Origin: UBA1381 sp964399965
GTDB taxonomy: Bacteria; Bacillota; Clostridia; UBA1381
Reading direction: 5' to 3'
Assembly (NCBI GenBank): GCA_964399965.1
Contig: CAYNRX010000005.1
Coordinates: 15,626-79,625, forward strand
DNA length: 64,000 bases
Below the pieces are notes generated by a model. The model saw only the letters and a list, made by a program, of their open reading frames with translations. It was not told the origin of the DNA and ran no database searches. Both the position numbers and the translations under genes were made by a program. Of this stretch, positions 34,627-44,287 are shown piece by piece. Position 1 is the stretch's first letter. Each line of letters begins with the position of its first letter.

Positions 34627-34930
34627 TAACATCTCGCCGTCTGATATTCTATGCTCAAAGCTGGAAGAGCTGCGCATAAAGCGCGGACTCAGCATGGAAG
34701 AGCTATCAACGCTTTCGGGGATAAGCTGTGAACGGCTCGCAAGCCTTATCGCCGGGAGATCGCATATCGATATAAGAGAATACAAGGCTCTTTGTTCCGC
34801 TCTGGAGATATCGATAGATACTCTCCTCCGCGACCCACTTTTGCAGCCCTCCAATATCGGCGGCCAATATATCTTTTCCCCGGAGGAGGATGCGCAGATC
34901 GAAAAGCTGCGCTCAGAAGCTGATCTGTAA
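34619..34930 (+). CDS. Small XRE-type helix-turn-helix protein
   Basis: 103 residues from a TTG start with GGAGG 8 bases ahead; the longer upstream frame overlaps rsmA and has no support. Helix-turn-helix: LEELRIKRGLSMEELSTLSG, then ISCERLASLIAGR and IREYKALCSALEISIDTLL, a Cro/CI-like domain filling residues about 10-68. The tail is acidic. It overlaps the rsmA stop by 8 bases, so it is translationally coupled. DNA target unknown. Confidence 0.82.
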   Translation: MANNISPSDILCSKLEELRIKRGLSMEELSTLSGISCERLASLIAGRSHIDIREYKALCSALEISIDTLLRDPLLQPSNIGGQYIFSPEEDAQIEKLRSEADL

Positions 34931-34947
34931 AACAAACATATACAAAA

Positions 34948-35004
34948 ACACCGCCTATGCCCATCAACGCTGTAATACAGCTGATACATAGACGGTGTAT
35001 TTTT
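34948..35004. terminator. Bidirectional terminator between the HTH gene and metH
   Basis: ACACCGCCTATG / CATAGACGGTGT arms with one mismatch, A-run on the left, five T on the right; an inner hairpin lies in the loop. Confidence 0.75.
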
Positions 35005-35020
35005 ATGTCTTATACGGTTT

Positions 35021-37450
35021 TTATGAGCTGCTCTTCATCTCAGCGAAAAATTCCTCCGCGTAATTCACCGACGCCAAAGCATCGCGGCAATAGGCATCAG
35101 CGCCTATCATCTCGGCGTACTCTTTATTCATTACCGCTCCGCCAGCCCAGACTTTTACCCCAAGTCCTGCCGCGCGGATGGCCTTGATCGTCTCCTCCAT
35201 GCTGACAACGGTCGTTGTCATAAGCGCCGACAGCCCGCACAAGTGTATATCCTCCTCCTTGAGCGTTTTAACAATCAACTCCGGCGGTACATCCTTGCCG
35301 AGATCCACCACCTCATAGCCATAGTTTTCCAGAAGCACCTTAACGATATTTTTCCCTATATCGTGGATATCGCCCTTGACCGTTGCCACCAGTATCTTCC
35401 CCTTCATCTCCGGCCGCTGCCCGGAGGCTTCGATCCTTTCCTTGACCGCCGCAAACGACTGCTTGACCGTCTCCGCGCTCATCATCAGCTGCGGCAGGAA
35501 CATTCTGCCCACCTCAAATTCCGCTCCCACATGATCAAGCGCAGGGACTATCACCTTATTTATGACCTCCAGCGGCTCAATTTCTTCCAGCGCCGCCTTT
35601 GTTTTTTCATAGGACTCATCCTTCAATCCCTTTACTATCAGCTCATAAAGCTCGTTTCCCTTATCATTCCCGCAATCAAATGACGGCGCAGACTGCACGC
35701 GTTCCGTCCCCGGCGCGCTCACAGCGGCCTTGGTGCCCTGATAGCAGGAGATATAATCGGCGCAGTTCTCGTCAAAGCCGGCCAATGCCATATATGAGCG
35801 GTAAGTATCCATCATCGTCTGAGCGCAGGGATTTATAATGCAGCAGTCAAGCCCCGCATTCAGTGCTCCGGCAAAAAACACGCTGTTTACAAGCTCTCTG
35901 CGCGGAAGCCCGAAGGATATATTGGATACACCCAGCACTGTTTTTACGCCCAATCCTTCTTTTATCATCTTCAACGCTTTTACCGTTTCCGCCGATTCCT
36001 TTTGCTGTGCCGATATCGTCAGAGTAAGGGCGTCTATTACGATATCGCGCCGCTTTATCCCATATTCGGCAGCCGTATTAACGATTTTTTCCGCTATCTT
36101 ATATCTTCCCTCCGCTGTCGGCGGTATCCCGTCCTCGTCAAGCGCCAGTCCCACGACTACGCCGCCGTACTTTTTTACCAGCGGAAATACAGCTTCCATC
36201 GACTCCCGCTTGCCGTTGACCGAATTTATCATCGGTTTGCCGTTGTATATCCTAAGCGCTCTCTCCAATACCGCCGGCTCGGAGCTATCTATCTGCAAGG
36301 GCAGATTGACCGTAGATGATATGGCCTTGACGGCTTCCTCCATCATATCCGCCTCGTTTATCTCCGGCAAGCCAACATTTACATCAAGGATATGCGCCCC
36401 TGCTTCCTCCTGGGCAATGGCTTCGTTTAAGATATAACTCATGTTGCCCGCTCTTAAGGCTTCCTTAAACTTTTTCTTGCCGGTAGGGTTAATGCGCTCG
36501 CCGATTATCACCGGCTCTGCGCCGAGAGTTACCGTCCGCGAATACGAGGTCACCACAGTATGCTCCTTCTCTGTGACAACAGGAGCGTAGCCTTCGCAGC
36601 GGCGGACAGTCTCTGCTATATGCTCCGGCGTTGTCCCGCAGCAGCCGCCAAGGACACTCACTCCCAGCTTGGCAAATTCCTCCATTAAAACACCAAACTG
36701 CTTCGCCTCCACGTCATAGACCGTTTTCCCGTCACGTATCTTCGGCAGTCCGGCATTGGGCTGTATAATCACCGGCACAGACGCTGCTGCGCACAGCCGC
36801 CCTGCCATCTGCAGGATCTGCTCCGGCCCCAGGCCGCAGTTGATACCGATACAGTCTGCACCCAACCCCTCAAGCATAGCCGCCATTATCTCCACCGTAC
36901 CGCCGGTGAGCGTTTTATGCGTGGTATCAAAGGTCATCGTGCAGAATACGGGCAATGATGTGTTTTCTTTAACGGCCAGCACTGCCGCCTTAGCCTCAAG
37001 CGTGTCGGACATGGTCTCTATCACCGCAATATCCGCCCCTGCCTTTTCGCCCAGTATTGCCGTGCGTTTGAATTCCTCATATGCCGCATCGAACGAAAAA
37101 TCGCCCAGCGGCTCCAGTAGCCTGCCCGATGGGCCGATATCCAGCGCGATATAACGCCTTTTGCCGCCGACATTTGTGACCGCCTCCCGTGCCAGGCGAG
37201 CGGCGGCAAAGATTGATTCCTCTAAGTCGTACTTGCCCGCGGCCTTCATCCCCAGGGCGCCGAAAGTGTTCATCGTCAGAAAATCCGCTCCCGCGCGCAG
37301 GTATTCCTCATGTATCCGCCTAACGGTATCGCCGCGGTCGATATTCAGCCGCTCCGGGATCTCTCCCCCGGCCATGCCGTATTTTTGCAGCATGGTGCCG
37401 AAGCCGCCGTCAAAAAACAGTATTTTTTTACCAAGCTCGTCTATTTTCAT
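35021..37450 (-). CDS. metH: Cobalamin-dependent methionine synthase, three-module form without reactivation domain
   Basis: 809 residues. Homocysteine module (about 1-290) with zinc ligands C205, C270 and C271 (GGCCGTTPEHI); pterin/methyl-THF module (about 310-570; IIGERINPTGKKKFKEAL); B12 cap and binding modules (about 590-809) with DxHxxG as DIHDIG (694-699). The C-terminal AdoMet reactivation domain of E. coli MetH is absent, as in many Clostridia, where a separate protein may reactivate the enzyme. Transcribed 11 bases after metF, which supplies its methyl-THF. Confidence 0.95.
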   Translation of the reverse strand: MKIDELGKKILFFDGGFGTMLQKYGMAGGEIPERLNIDRGDTVRRIHEEYLRAGADFLTMNTFGALGMKAAGKYDLEESIFAAARLAREAVTNVGGKRRYIALDIGPSGRLLEPLGDFSFDAAYEEFKRTAILGEKAGADIAVIETMSDTLEAKAAVLAVKENTSLPVFCTMTFDTTHKTLTGGTVEIMAAMLEGLGADCIGINCGLGPEQILQMAGRLCAAASVPVIIQPNAGLPKIRDGKTVYDVEAKQFGVLMEEFAKLGVSVLGGCCGTTPEHIAETVRRCEGYAPVVTEKEHTVVTSYSRTVTLGAEPVIIGERINPTGKKKFKEALRAGNMSYILNEAIAQEEAGAHILDVNVGLPEINEADMMEEAVKAISSTVNLPLQIDSSEPAVLERALRIYNGKPMINSVNGKRESMEAVFPLVKKYGGVVVGLALDEDGIPPTAEGRYKIAEKIVNTAAEYGIKRRDIVIDALTLTISAQQKESAETVKALKMIKEGLGVKTVLGVSNISFGLPRRELVNSVFFAGALNAGLDCCIINPCAQTMMDTYRSYMALAGFDENCADYISCYQGTKAAVSAPGTERVQSAPSFDCGNDKGNELYELIVKGLKDESYEKTKAALEEIEPLEVINKVIVPALDHVGAEFEVGRMFLPQLMMSAETVKQSFAAVKERIEASGQRPEMKGKILVATVKGDIHDIGKNIVKVLLENYGYEVVDLGKDVPPELIVKTLKEEDIHLCGLSALMTTTVVSMEETIKAIRAAGLGVKVWAGGAVMNKEYAEMIGADAYCRDALASVNYAEEFFAEMKSSS

Positions 37451-37461
37451 TTTCTACCTCA

Positions 37462-38325
37462 TCAGAACAGATAATTTATAACTCCCACTATCTTCTTTGC
37501 CACCTCGGGTTTATTCATCGTATATATATGCACGCCCATAACATCGTTTGACAAGAGGTCGATTATCTGATCGACCGCATAGGCAATGCCCGCCTGCTTT
37601 AAGGCCGCCGGCGAATCCTGATACTTGCTTATCATCCGCGTGAACTTTGCCGGCATCGACGCTCCGCCCGAGAGGATACACATCTTTTCTATCTGCCCGG
37701 CGTTTGTAAGCGGCATGATCCCGGTAGTTATGGGGATATTTATCCCTTTCTGCACGGCCTTGTTACGGAAATTGTAAAAGGCGTCGTTGTCAAAAAACAT
37801 CTGCGTCACAAAAAAATCCGCCCCGCAGTCTTGCTTTATCTTCAAATGCTCAATGTCGTTGGCTAAGCTGTCACAGCCGGGATGGCATTCGGGATAACAG
37901 GCCGCTCCCACACAGAAATCGCCCATTTTTTTTATATCTTCTATCAGGTCGGACGCATACTTGTACTCATTCGGCGGCACAAAGCCCTCGATATCGGGGT
38001 AATCACCCCGGAGCGCAAGGATGTTATCAACGCCGCACGCCTTGAGCTTCTCCACCTGATTATGCACCTCTTCCCTGGTGGAGCTTATGCAGGTGAGATG
38101 CGCCAGTGCCGGCATACCGTACTTTTGTATCTCCTCCGCCACCTCTACCGTTGTCTTGGAGGTAGAACCGCCTGCGCCATAGGTCACGCTCATGTAATCC
38201 GCCGGCAATTGGCAAAGCTCTTCCACGGCTTGCCTTACCGCTTCAAATCCGGCCTCCCTTTTAGGTGGGAAGACCTCAAAGGACAGCACCGGCCGTTTTT
38301 TTTCAAAAATCTCCCTTATCTTCAT
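37462..38325 (-). CDS. metF: 5,10-Methylenetetrahydrofolate reductase
   Basis: 287 residues, standalone MTHFR. Reduces methylene-THF to methyl-THF for metH. TIM-barrel FAD motifs: SFEVFPPKREAG at the N-terminus, SVTYGAGGST, ILALRGDYP and FFVTQMFFDNDAFYNF. Lacks any fused homocysteine domain. First gene of metF-metH behind a good promoter; no SAM or cobalamin riboswitch fits in the short leader. Confidence 0.96.
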   Translation of the reverse strand: MKIREIFEKKRPVLSFEVFPPKREAGFEAVRQAVEELCQLPADYMSVTYGAGGSTSKTTVEVAEEIQKYGMPALAHLTCISSTREEVHNQVEKLKACGVDNILALRGDYPDIEGFVPPNEYKYASDLIEDIKKMGDFCVGAACYPECHPGCDSLANDIEHLKIKQDCGADFFVTQMFFDNDAFYNFRNKAVQKGINIPITTGIMPLTNAGQIEKMCILSGGASMPAKFTRMISKYQDSPAALKQAGIAYAVDQIIDLLSNDVMGVHIYTMNKPEVAKKIVGVINYLF

Positions 38326-38359
38326 TTTTTAGCCTCCGATCTTATTGATTGTTTTCTAT

Positions 38360-38388
38360 ATAATACCACGATTTGACCCGATTTGCAA
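38360..38388 (-). promoter_or_regulatory. metF-metH promoter
   Basis: Minus strand TTGCAA (38383-38388), 17 bases, TATTAT (38360-38365). Confidence 0.8.
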
Positions 38389-38397
38389 GCAATTTTT

Positions 38398-38441
38398 AAA
38401 AAACAGCAGCCGCGCCGGGATCGCACCGGCACAGCTGCTGC
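38398..38441 (-). terminator. Terminator of the rhamnogalacturonan lyase gene
   Basis: GCAGCAGC.GTGCCGG / CCGGCGCGGCTGCTG stem followed by TTTTTT in the minus direction, just after the stop at 38459. Confidence 0.85.
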
Positions 38442-38458
38442 TATCTTTAGATTGTATA

Positions 38459-41400
38459 TCACTCGCCCAAAACGCTGATTGCTGCGTCTAAAGGCGCCAT
38501 TTTAGCAAGGTCGGACCACAAATATACGACTGCTGATGATATGTTTTCCCGGCTGCCGCCGTAGAAGGTCACCGCCGAACTTTCACCGGCCTTAACCTCC
38601 AGCCCTTTTTCTATATCCATATCGACCAGCTGGCCGTTTTCATTGTAAAGAGCCATCATCACAATAACGGTATCGTCAGTGTCGCCGCTGTTGGTGACCA
38701 CCACGTCCACCTGCCCGGCAAGCGTTCCGTCCTCCTCAAGATACAGCGTTGATCCCGCTTCGGCCGCAAAATCCGCCCTATCGGGAAGAGTCTTGTCAAC
38801 GACGATCCTCGCACTGTAGGAGTTGCCTCGTATACGCGTCCTGTGTTCCGCTATCCAGCCCTCATGCTCCACGGTTATGTTGTATATGCCGGTCGGCACC
38901 AACATATTTACAGTACCGTCCGCCCCCGTGTATCCGGTGATTGCTCCAAACGACACCAGCGCGCCCTCGAGAAGCTCGCCTTCGTTGTCTACAGCAGTCA
39001 CTGTCGCATTTGCTACCGCATTTTCCGTAGTTGCCAGCCGCACATTATCTAGGCTTATAAAACTCGAACGCTGCCCATTTCCCGGCATGTTCCCCAGCAC
39101 GATAAACGATATCTTCTCCGGCACCATAGAAACGCCGTCCGCCACCTTATCTACGCTGATAACATCACCGGACATCGTGCGCAGTATCTGGTAAACCGTA
39201 CCATTCTGCACGACTACCGTATAATTATACCACTGGCCATAATCTATGCCCAATCCTTCTTTTGTCACGGTAACGATACCAGACGTCACTTCGGTGCTTT
39301 CGTCCCCGGCAAGATTTAATGTATCATCGGATATAACCGCCTGGATGCCGCATCCCGGTATCTGCGGCTCGTCTATCTTCACATCAAATGACAGCGAGTA
39401 TACCGCATTATCCGAGAACGATGGGGCATTTGCAAGCTGCATATATGCATAACGTCCGCCGTTGGAAAACCGTCCGGCAGCCGCTGCAACTATACCATTA
39501 TCACCGTCTTTGGTGAACACAAAACCACCCTGGCCGTCACCACCGCTGCTACGCCCTCCTACGGTGTAGGTTATACCATCTTTTGTCTCCGTCTGCACTT
39601 CTGTGCCCTGGAACATGTTTTTTTCTTCATAGGAGTCATAATCAACATCGACAAACATCTCTATGACATTCGTTATGATCTCTGTTGTCAGCCCGTTTTC
39701 CTGCGCATAGCTGTATGCGACAGAGCCTTCGTAGCATCTCACGATAACATCCCCATCTATTGCTCCATCACCTATCCGCACTATATTTTCCGGTATCATT
39801 ATCTTATCAAACGAGGCTCCCGCAAAGGCTCCGGCAGCGATCTGGGTCACCTTTACACCGTTTATCTCCTCCGGCACTGTAACCTCGCTGTCTGAGCCGG
39901 AGTAGCCGGTAATTACTTCGCCCTCGTATGTGAACTCTGTTATGATCTCTACTGTAAACTGAAGCTGCCAGCCGCGGTAGTTGACCGTGAGCGTCTGTTC
40001 TCCTACGTTGTTTGTGTTATAACCGGCGATCGTATAGTCGCTGCTTACTTCTCCTTTGCTGCCGTCTTCATACTCAACCTCCAGCGTCAGACCGGTGGTA
40101 TCGATCTCCTCGCCGCATTTATACTCAGTCTTGTTCGGCAGACTCTTTATCTCAACGTTTTCGATCCCCATGGAGAAGGTCTCCTCCGCCATGTACATAC
40201 CAACGTGCGGCGGCTGGTTATACGCCGTCTGCTCTGCCGCAACACCTGCACGGTAAACAGCATCGTGCATGAGCGTCTGTATCTTATATGACGTGGGTAT
40301 CGTTGTGGTGTATACCCTCAGGCTCTCATTATCCTCTGTCGGGTATACTACCTCTTCTCTCCAGTCGCCGAAAAGATCGGCCTGAAGCGATGGATTGGCT
40401 TTTGTACCGTTTATCCTCGTACAGCCATCGGCGTTAAATATTGAGCTCATGCGGCCGCGGTCTGCGTTCCAGTCGGATATCGAGGTACCATCAAGCAGCT
40501 CGTCGTAAAGATCGCCGTCCCAGAAAATACGGAAATTGCTGCTGGCTCCTCTGATGCTTGTACCATTGAACACACCGTCACCCATAGCCGCGTATGTGCC
40601 CGCTCCCCAGAACTGGTAATATCCGCCGGCTCCTACGTTTGCCATAACGCCGCGGCCTGTATCCCTATTGTTGCCGTAATGAGCAAGCTCCTCTCCGTCT
40701 GACGCTCTGTAGACAGTCATTCCGAAATCAGCCCGCTGCCCCTGCGAGGAGGTCGTGCTTTCGGTTATCGTATATCCTCCGCCCTCATGCACCGAGAAAT
40801 ACTCAAACCCGGGATTGGTCGGATCGTAGTCGCCTATATGCAGGGCGTCGCCGTGGCCGCGTCCGGACGACCATTTTACCGACAGATCGTCATCAAAGCA
40901 GATCGAACCGGTGATAACTTCATCCCTGCCGTCCCCGTCAACATCGGCGACAGTTATATTGTGGTTTCCCTGGCCGGAATATGCTCCGCCATAGCGGCTC
41001 GATCCGCCATAATCGTAGGTATCATGACTTGCCGCCACCGTAAGCCGTCCGTTTTCTATCGTATAGCCGACAACAGTCGTTCTGTCGTAATAACCGCGCA
41101 CATTTATAGCTGCCGGCGTTTCCCCGTCAAGATAAGCAACTGCGCCCAAATATCGGTCTATTCTGTTCCATCTGTCCAGATTGCCGCCGCTGTCGCGTCC
41201 CCAGTAGCCGTCTCCGCTGTCGCGGCTGTATTCATAAAATACGGTATCCGCCGCCGTACCATCGCTTTCAAAATATGTATAGTATTCAGGGCCTTCGGAA
41301 ATGCGTCCGCCGTCGTCTACGTAAACGGCGGAATTATCCCCTGCGCGCACCTCGTCATCCTCAGAGGCCTGGTTTACGTAATCGCCGTTAGCGTCAATAG

Positions 41401-42142
41401 AACCGGGAGCCGTCTTGCAGCACAGCTCGGCCTGTCCGTCAAGGTCGAAATCATAGACCAAAAACTGCGTATAATGCGCGCCGGAACGTATATTCCTGCC
41501 CAGGTCGATCCTCCAGAGAAATTCGCCGTCCATCTTATAAGCGTCAAGCAGCACATTGCCCGTAACGCCATTATTGGAGTTATCCTGGGGATTGCATTCC
41601 CATTTTACTATTATCTCGTATTCCCCATCGCCGTCGAGATCTCCGCAGGAGGCGTCGCCTACATAATAATTGGGATCGGCCTCACCAACGCCCGTAAACT
41701 GCGGCGGCCTATTAAGCTGTATGTCAAAGTAATTAGAACCGGTCGAAAGCGGCGATACACCCTCGCATCTTTCGCCCTCAACGCCGTCCGTCACCGGCGC
41801 TACGCTGTAAACGGACTCCATCGTCCCCTCGCTGTCGGTGTAATTCGTCGTCAGGGCCTCGGTAGCTATCAATTCCCCATCGCGGTAGATATTGAAGGGG
41901 ACGTTCTTTTTTGCCGACCCCACATGGGAATCCTCGCTGTTCAAAAGCCGCCAGGAAAGATAGACTCCCTCATCCGTCTTTACCGCCACCAGTCCCCGGC
42001 CCAGCTTTTCAACAGGCCTTTCAAATTCCCCCAGATCGTAGCGGTTAAGCGCAGTGTCCACTCCCGTACCGGCCGCCAAGACGGGGAGTGCTCCGGCAGC
42101 GATAACAGCCGCAGTAATAAAAGCCGCCGTTTTCTTGATCAT
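38459..42142 (-). CDS. Secreted multidomain rhamnogalacturonan lyase (PL11)
   Basis: 1227 residues. Signal peptide 1-23. Residues about 30-640 form the PL11 eight-bladed propeller, with calcium-type repeats such as DLDGDGEYEIIVKWE, DFDLDGQAELCCKTAPGS and ADVDGDGRDEVITGS, and FGDWREEVVYPTEDNESLRVYT near the end, as in YesW/YesX. PL11 enzymes cleave the rhamnogalacturonan-I backbone by beta-elimination. Added modules: a Big_3-type Ig domain (about 655-740), a short LRR_5-like unit (about 750-800), a carbohydrate-binding-like sandwich (about 825-1010), a carboxypeptidase-regulatory-like domain (about 1015-1080) and a C-terminal beta domain. No sortase motif or SLH domains. Own promoter with flanking repeats. 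Confidence 0.93.
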   Translation of the reverse strand: MIKKTAAFITAAVIAAGALPVLAAGTGVDTALNRYDLGEFERPVEKLGRGLVAVKTDEGVYLSWRLLNSEDSHVGSAKKNVPFNIYRDGELIATEALTTNYTDSEGTMESVYSVAPVTDGVEGERCEGVSPLSTGSNYFDIQLNRPPQFTGVGEADPNYYVGDASCGDLDGDGEYEIIVKWECNPQDNSNNGVTGNVLLDAYKMDGEFLWRIDLGRNIRSGAHYTQFLVYDFDLDGQAELCCKTAPGSIDANGDYVNQASEDDEVRAGDNSAVYVDDGGRISEGPEYYTYFESDGTAADTVFYEYSRDSGDGYWGRDSGGNLDRWNRIDRYLGAVAYLDGETPAAINVRGYYDRTTVVGYTIENGRLTVAASHDTYDYGGSSRYGGAYSGQGNHNITVADVDGDGRDEVITGSICFDDDLSVKWSSGRGHGDALHIGDYDPTNPGFEYFSVHEGGGYTITESTTSSQGQRADFGMTVYRASDGEELAHYGNNRDTGRGVMANVGAGGYYQFWGAGTYAAMGDGVFNGTSIRGASSNFRIFWDGDLYDELLDGTSISDWNADRGRMSSIFNADGCTRINGTKANPSLQADLFGDWREEVVYPTEDNESLRVYTTTIPTSYKIQTLMHDAVYRAGVAAEQTAYNQPPHVGMYMAEETFSMGIENVEIKSLPNKTEYKCGEEIDTTGLTLEVEYEDGSKGEVSSDYTIAGYNTNNVGEQTLTVNYRGWQLQFTVEIITEFTYEGEVITGYSGSDSEVTVPEEINGVKVTQIAAGAFAGASFDKIMIPENIVRIGDGAIDGDVIVRCYEGSVAYSYAQENGLTTEIITNVIEMFVDVDYDSYEEKNMFQGTEVQTETKDGITYTVGGRSSGGDGQGGFVFTKDGDNGIVAAAAGRFSNGGRYAYMQLANAPSFSDNAVYSLSFDVKIDEPQIPGCGIQAVISDDTLNLAGDESTEVTSGIVTVTKEGLGIDYGQWYNYTVVVQNGTVYQILRTMSGDVISVDKVADGVSMVPEKISFIVLGNMPGNGQRSSFISLDNVRLATTENAVANATVTAVDNEGELLEGALVSFGAITGYTGADGTVNMLVPTGIYNITVEHEGWIAEHRTRIRGNSYSARIVVDKTLPDRADFAAEAGSTLYLEEDGTLAGQVDVVVTNSGDTDDTVIVMMALYNENGQLVDMDIEKGLEVKAGESSAVTFYGGSRENISSAVVYLWSDLAKMAPLDAAISVLGE

Positions 42143-42183
42143 ACAATTCCTCTCCTCTCGTGATATGTTTACAATTACTTATA

Positions 42184-42212
42184 ATTATATCATTGGCAAA
42201 GAGGCTAATCAA
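42184..42212 (-). promoter_or_regulatory. Promoter of the rhamnogalacturonan lyase gene
   Basis: Minus strand TTGATT (42207-42212), 17 bases, TATAAT (42184-42189). Confidence 0.8.
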
Positions 42213-42250
42213 GCAGTCTTTCCATTTAATTTGTTAAAAATGCAGTCTTT
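42213..42250 (-). repeat. Two direct AAAGACTGC repeats abutting the lyase promoter
   Basis: AAAGACTGC on the minus strand at 42213-42221, touching the -35 box, and at 42242-42250. The position suits activator half-sites; no regulator is identified. Confidence 0.5.
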
Positions 42251-42267
42251 TTTATACAATCTCCTCA

Positions 42268-42313
42268 AAAAAGCCCCGGCGGATACGCCTGTGCGCACCT
42301 GCCGGGGCTTTTC
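42268..42313 (-). terminator. Terminator of groES-groEL
   Basis: Perfect AAAAGCCCCGGC / GCCGGGGCTTTT arms followed by T in the minus direction. Confidence 0.9.
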
Positions 42314-42340
42314 GCTTTTATTTTATCATCTCTTTCAGCC

Positions 42341-43969
42341 TTAATACATTCCGCCCATTGACGGATCCATAGCCGGGGTCTGAGCAGCCGGCGGCTCGGG
42401 GATATCCGTTACCAGGCTCTCTGTCGTGAGCACCATAGCGGCAACGGAAGCAGCGTTCTGAAGAGCGCTTCTTGTAACCTTTACCGGGTCAACGATACCG
42501 GCCTCGATCATATTTACATATTCCTCAGTAAGAGCGTTAAAGCCTACGCCCGGCTCCTGAGCCATCACCTTATCAACGATAACGGAGCCCTCAAGGCCTG
42601 CGTTCTTGGCGATCTGGCGAACCGGCTCCTCTAAGGCCTTTACAACTATCTGTACGCCCGTCTTTTCATCGCCCTCCGCCTCGTCAAGCAGAGCGGATAC
42701 GGCAGGGATAACGTTGATGTAGCTTGTGCCGCCGCCGGCAACGATGCCCTCTTCAACGGCAGCCTTTGTTGCTGCTAAAGCGTCCTCTATCCTGAGCTTC
42801 TTTTCCTTCATCTCGGTCTCGGTAGCAGCGCCGACTTTGATAACGGCAACTCCGCCTGCCAGCTTTGCCAGTCTTTCCTGCAGCTTTTCCTTATCGAAAT
42901 CGCTGGTCGTGTTTTCGATAGCCGTTCTTATCTGCTTTACTCTGTCGGCGATAGCCTGCTTGTCGCCCATACCGTCTACGATTATGGTGTTTTCCTTCTG
43001 CACCTTTACCTGTCTTGCCCGTCCGAGCTGATCCATCGTTGTGTCCTTAAGCTCAAGGCCGAGCTCCTCGGAAATCACCTGGCCGCCTGTAAGTATAGCT
43101 ATGTCCTGGAGCATTTCCTTTCTTCTGTCGCCAAATCCCGGAGCTTTTACGGGAACGCAGGTGAATGTACCTCTGAGCTTATTTACGATAAGCGTTGCCA
43201 GAGCTTCGCCCTCTACGTCCTCGGCGATGATGACCAGCTTCTTGCCCGACTGCACTACCTGCTCCAGAAGCGGCAGGATCTCCTGTATGTTCGATATCTT
43301 CTTATCTGTGATAAGGATATACGCATCGTCAAGCACAGCTTCCATCTTATCCGTATCAGTTACCATGTACGGTGAAATGTAGCCGCGGTCAAACTGCATA
43401 CCTTCAACGATCTCTGAATATGTCTCCGCAGTCTTTGACTCCTCTATAGTGATAACGCCGTCTGCCGAAACCTTTTCCATAGCCTCAGCGATAAGCTCGC
43501 CCACCTCTTCGTTGGCAGCCGATACAGAAGCTACTCTGGCGATATCCGCTCTGCCGTTTACGGCCTTGGCGTTGTTCAAAAGCGATTCTACAGCCTTATC
43601 AACGGCTTTCTGGATACCCTTTTTAACTATCATCGGGTTTGCGCCCGCGGCAACGTTCTTGCTGCCCTCGCGTACCAGCGCCTGCGCCAGCAATGTCGCT
43701 GTCGTGGTACCATCGCCGGCAACATCATTCGTCTTGGTCGCCACCTCTTTTACCAGCTGCGCACCCATGTTCTCAAACGGGTTCTCAAGCTCTATTTCCT
43801 TGGCTATCGTCACACCGTCGTTCGTGATCAAGGGGGAACCGAACTTCTTATCAAGCACTACGTTCCTACCCTTGGGGCCCAATGTGATTTTTACTGTATC
43901 GGCCAGCTGGTCGATACCGCTTTCCAGAGCGCGTCTTGCCTCTTCACCGAATAAAATCTGTTTTGCCAT
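42341..43969 (-). CDS. groL: Chaperonin GroEL (60 kDa)
   Basis: 542 residues. ATP-driven folding chamber subunit. N-terminal AKQILFGEEARRALESGIDQ, ATP-site LGPKGRNVVLDKKFGSP and NDVAGDGTTTATLLAQ, VEEGIVAGGGTSYI in the intermediate domain, and a short C-terminal MDPSMGGMY tail. Thirty bases after groES in a bicistronic operon under CIRCE. Confidence 0.99.
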   Translation of the reverse strand: MAKQILFGEEARRALESGIDQLADTVKITLGPKGRNVVLDKKFGSPLITNDGVTIAKEIELENPFENMGAQLVKEVATKTNDVAGDGTTTATLLAQALVREGSKNVAAGANPMIVKKGIQKAVDKAVESLLNNAKAVNGRADIARVASVSAANEEVGELIAEAMEKVSADGVITIEESKTAETYSEIVEGMQFDRGYISPYMVTDTDKMEAVLDDAYILITDKKISNIQEILPLLEQVVQSGKKLVIIAEDVEGEALATLIVNKLRGTFTCVPVKAPGFGDRRKEMLQDIAILTGGQVISEELGLELKDTTMDQLGRARQVKVQKENTIIVDGMGDKQAIADRVKQIRTAIENTTSDFDKEKLQERLAKLAGGVAVIKVGAATETEMKEKKLRIEDALAATKAAVEEGIVAGGGTSYINVIPAVSALLDEAEGDEKTGVQIVVKALEEPVRQIAKNAGLEGSVIVDKVMAQEPGVGFNALTEEYVNMIEAGIVDPVKVTRSALQNAASVAAMVLTTESLVTDIPEPPAAQTPAMDPSMGGMY

Positions 43970-43999
43970 GATATCTTACCTCCGATAATCTCTGATGAA

Positions 44000-44287
44000 T
44001 TAGTCTGTAACCGTAGCCAGGATATCTCCCTGCTTTACGATCGTATATTCCTCGCCGTCAAGCTTTACCTCTGTCCCGGCGTATTTTGAGATAAGGACCT
44101 TATCTCCTACCTTGACTTCCATCTTTACCTCGTTTCCGTCTACAATGCCGCCCGGTCCCACCGCAACGACCTCGGCCACCTGAGGCTTCTCCTGTGCGGC
44201 GCTCGTTAAAATGATGCCGCTCTTGGTGGTCTCCTCTGCTTCAAGCATCTTGATGACTACTCTGTCCGCCAATGGATTTACTCGCAT
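44000..44287 (-). CDS. groS: Co-chaperonin GroES (10 kDa)
   Basis: 95 residues. Lid of the GroEL chamber. PLADRVVIKMLEAEETTKSGIIL includes the mobile loop, and GDKVLISKYAGTEVKLDGEEY the barrel core. First gene of the operon; leader of about 85 bases between the CIRCE element and the ATG contains GC-rich short palindromes. Confidence 0.99.
   Translation of the reverse strand: MRVNPLADRVVIKMLEAEETTKSGIILTSAAQEKPQVAEVVAVGPGGIVDGNEVKMEVKVGDKVLISKYAGTEVKLDGEEYTIVKQGDILATVTD

Noticed and set aside
38326..38458. SAM or cobalamin riboswitch upstream of metF-metH
   Set aside because: The leader is about 30 bases; no conserved core sequences.
40787..42163. 458-codon open frame on the plus strand
   Set aside because: Antisense to the rhamnogalacturonan lyase, whose propeller motifs and signal peptide are clear.
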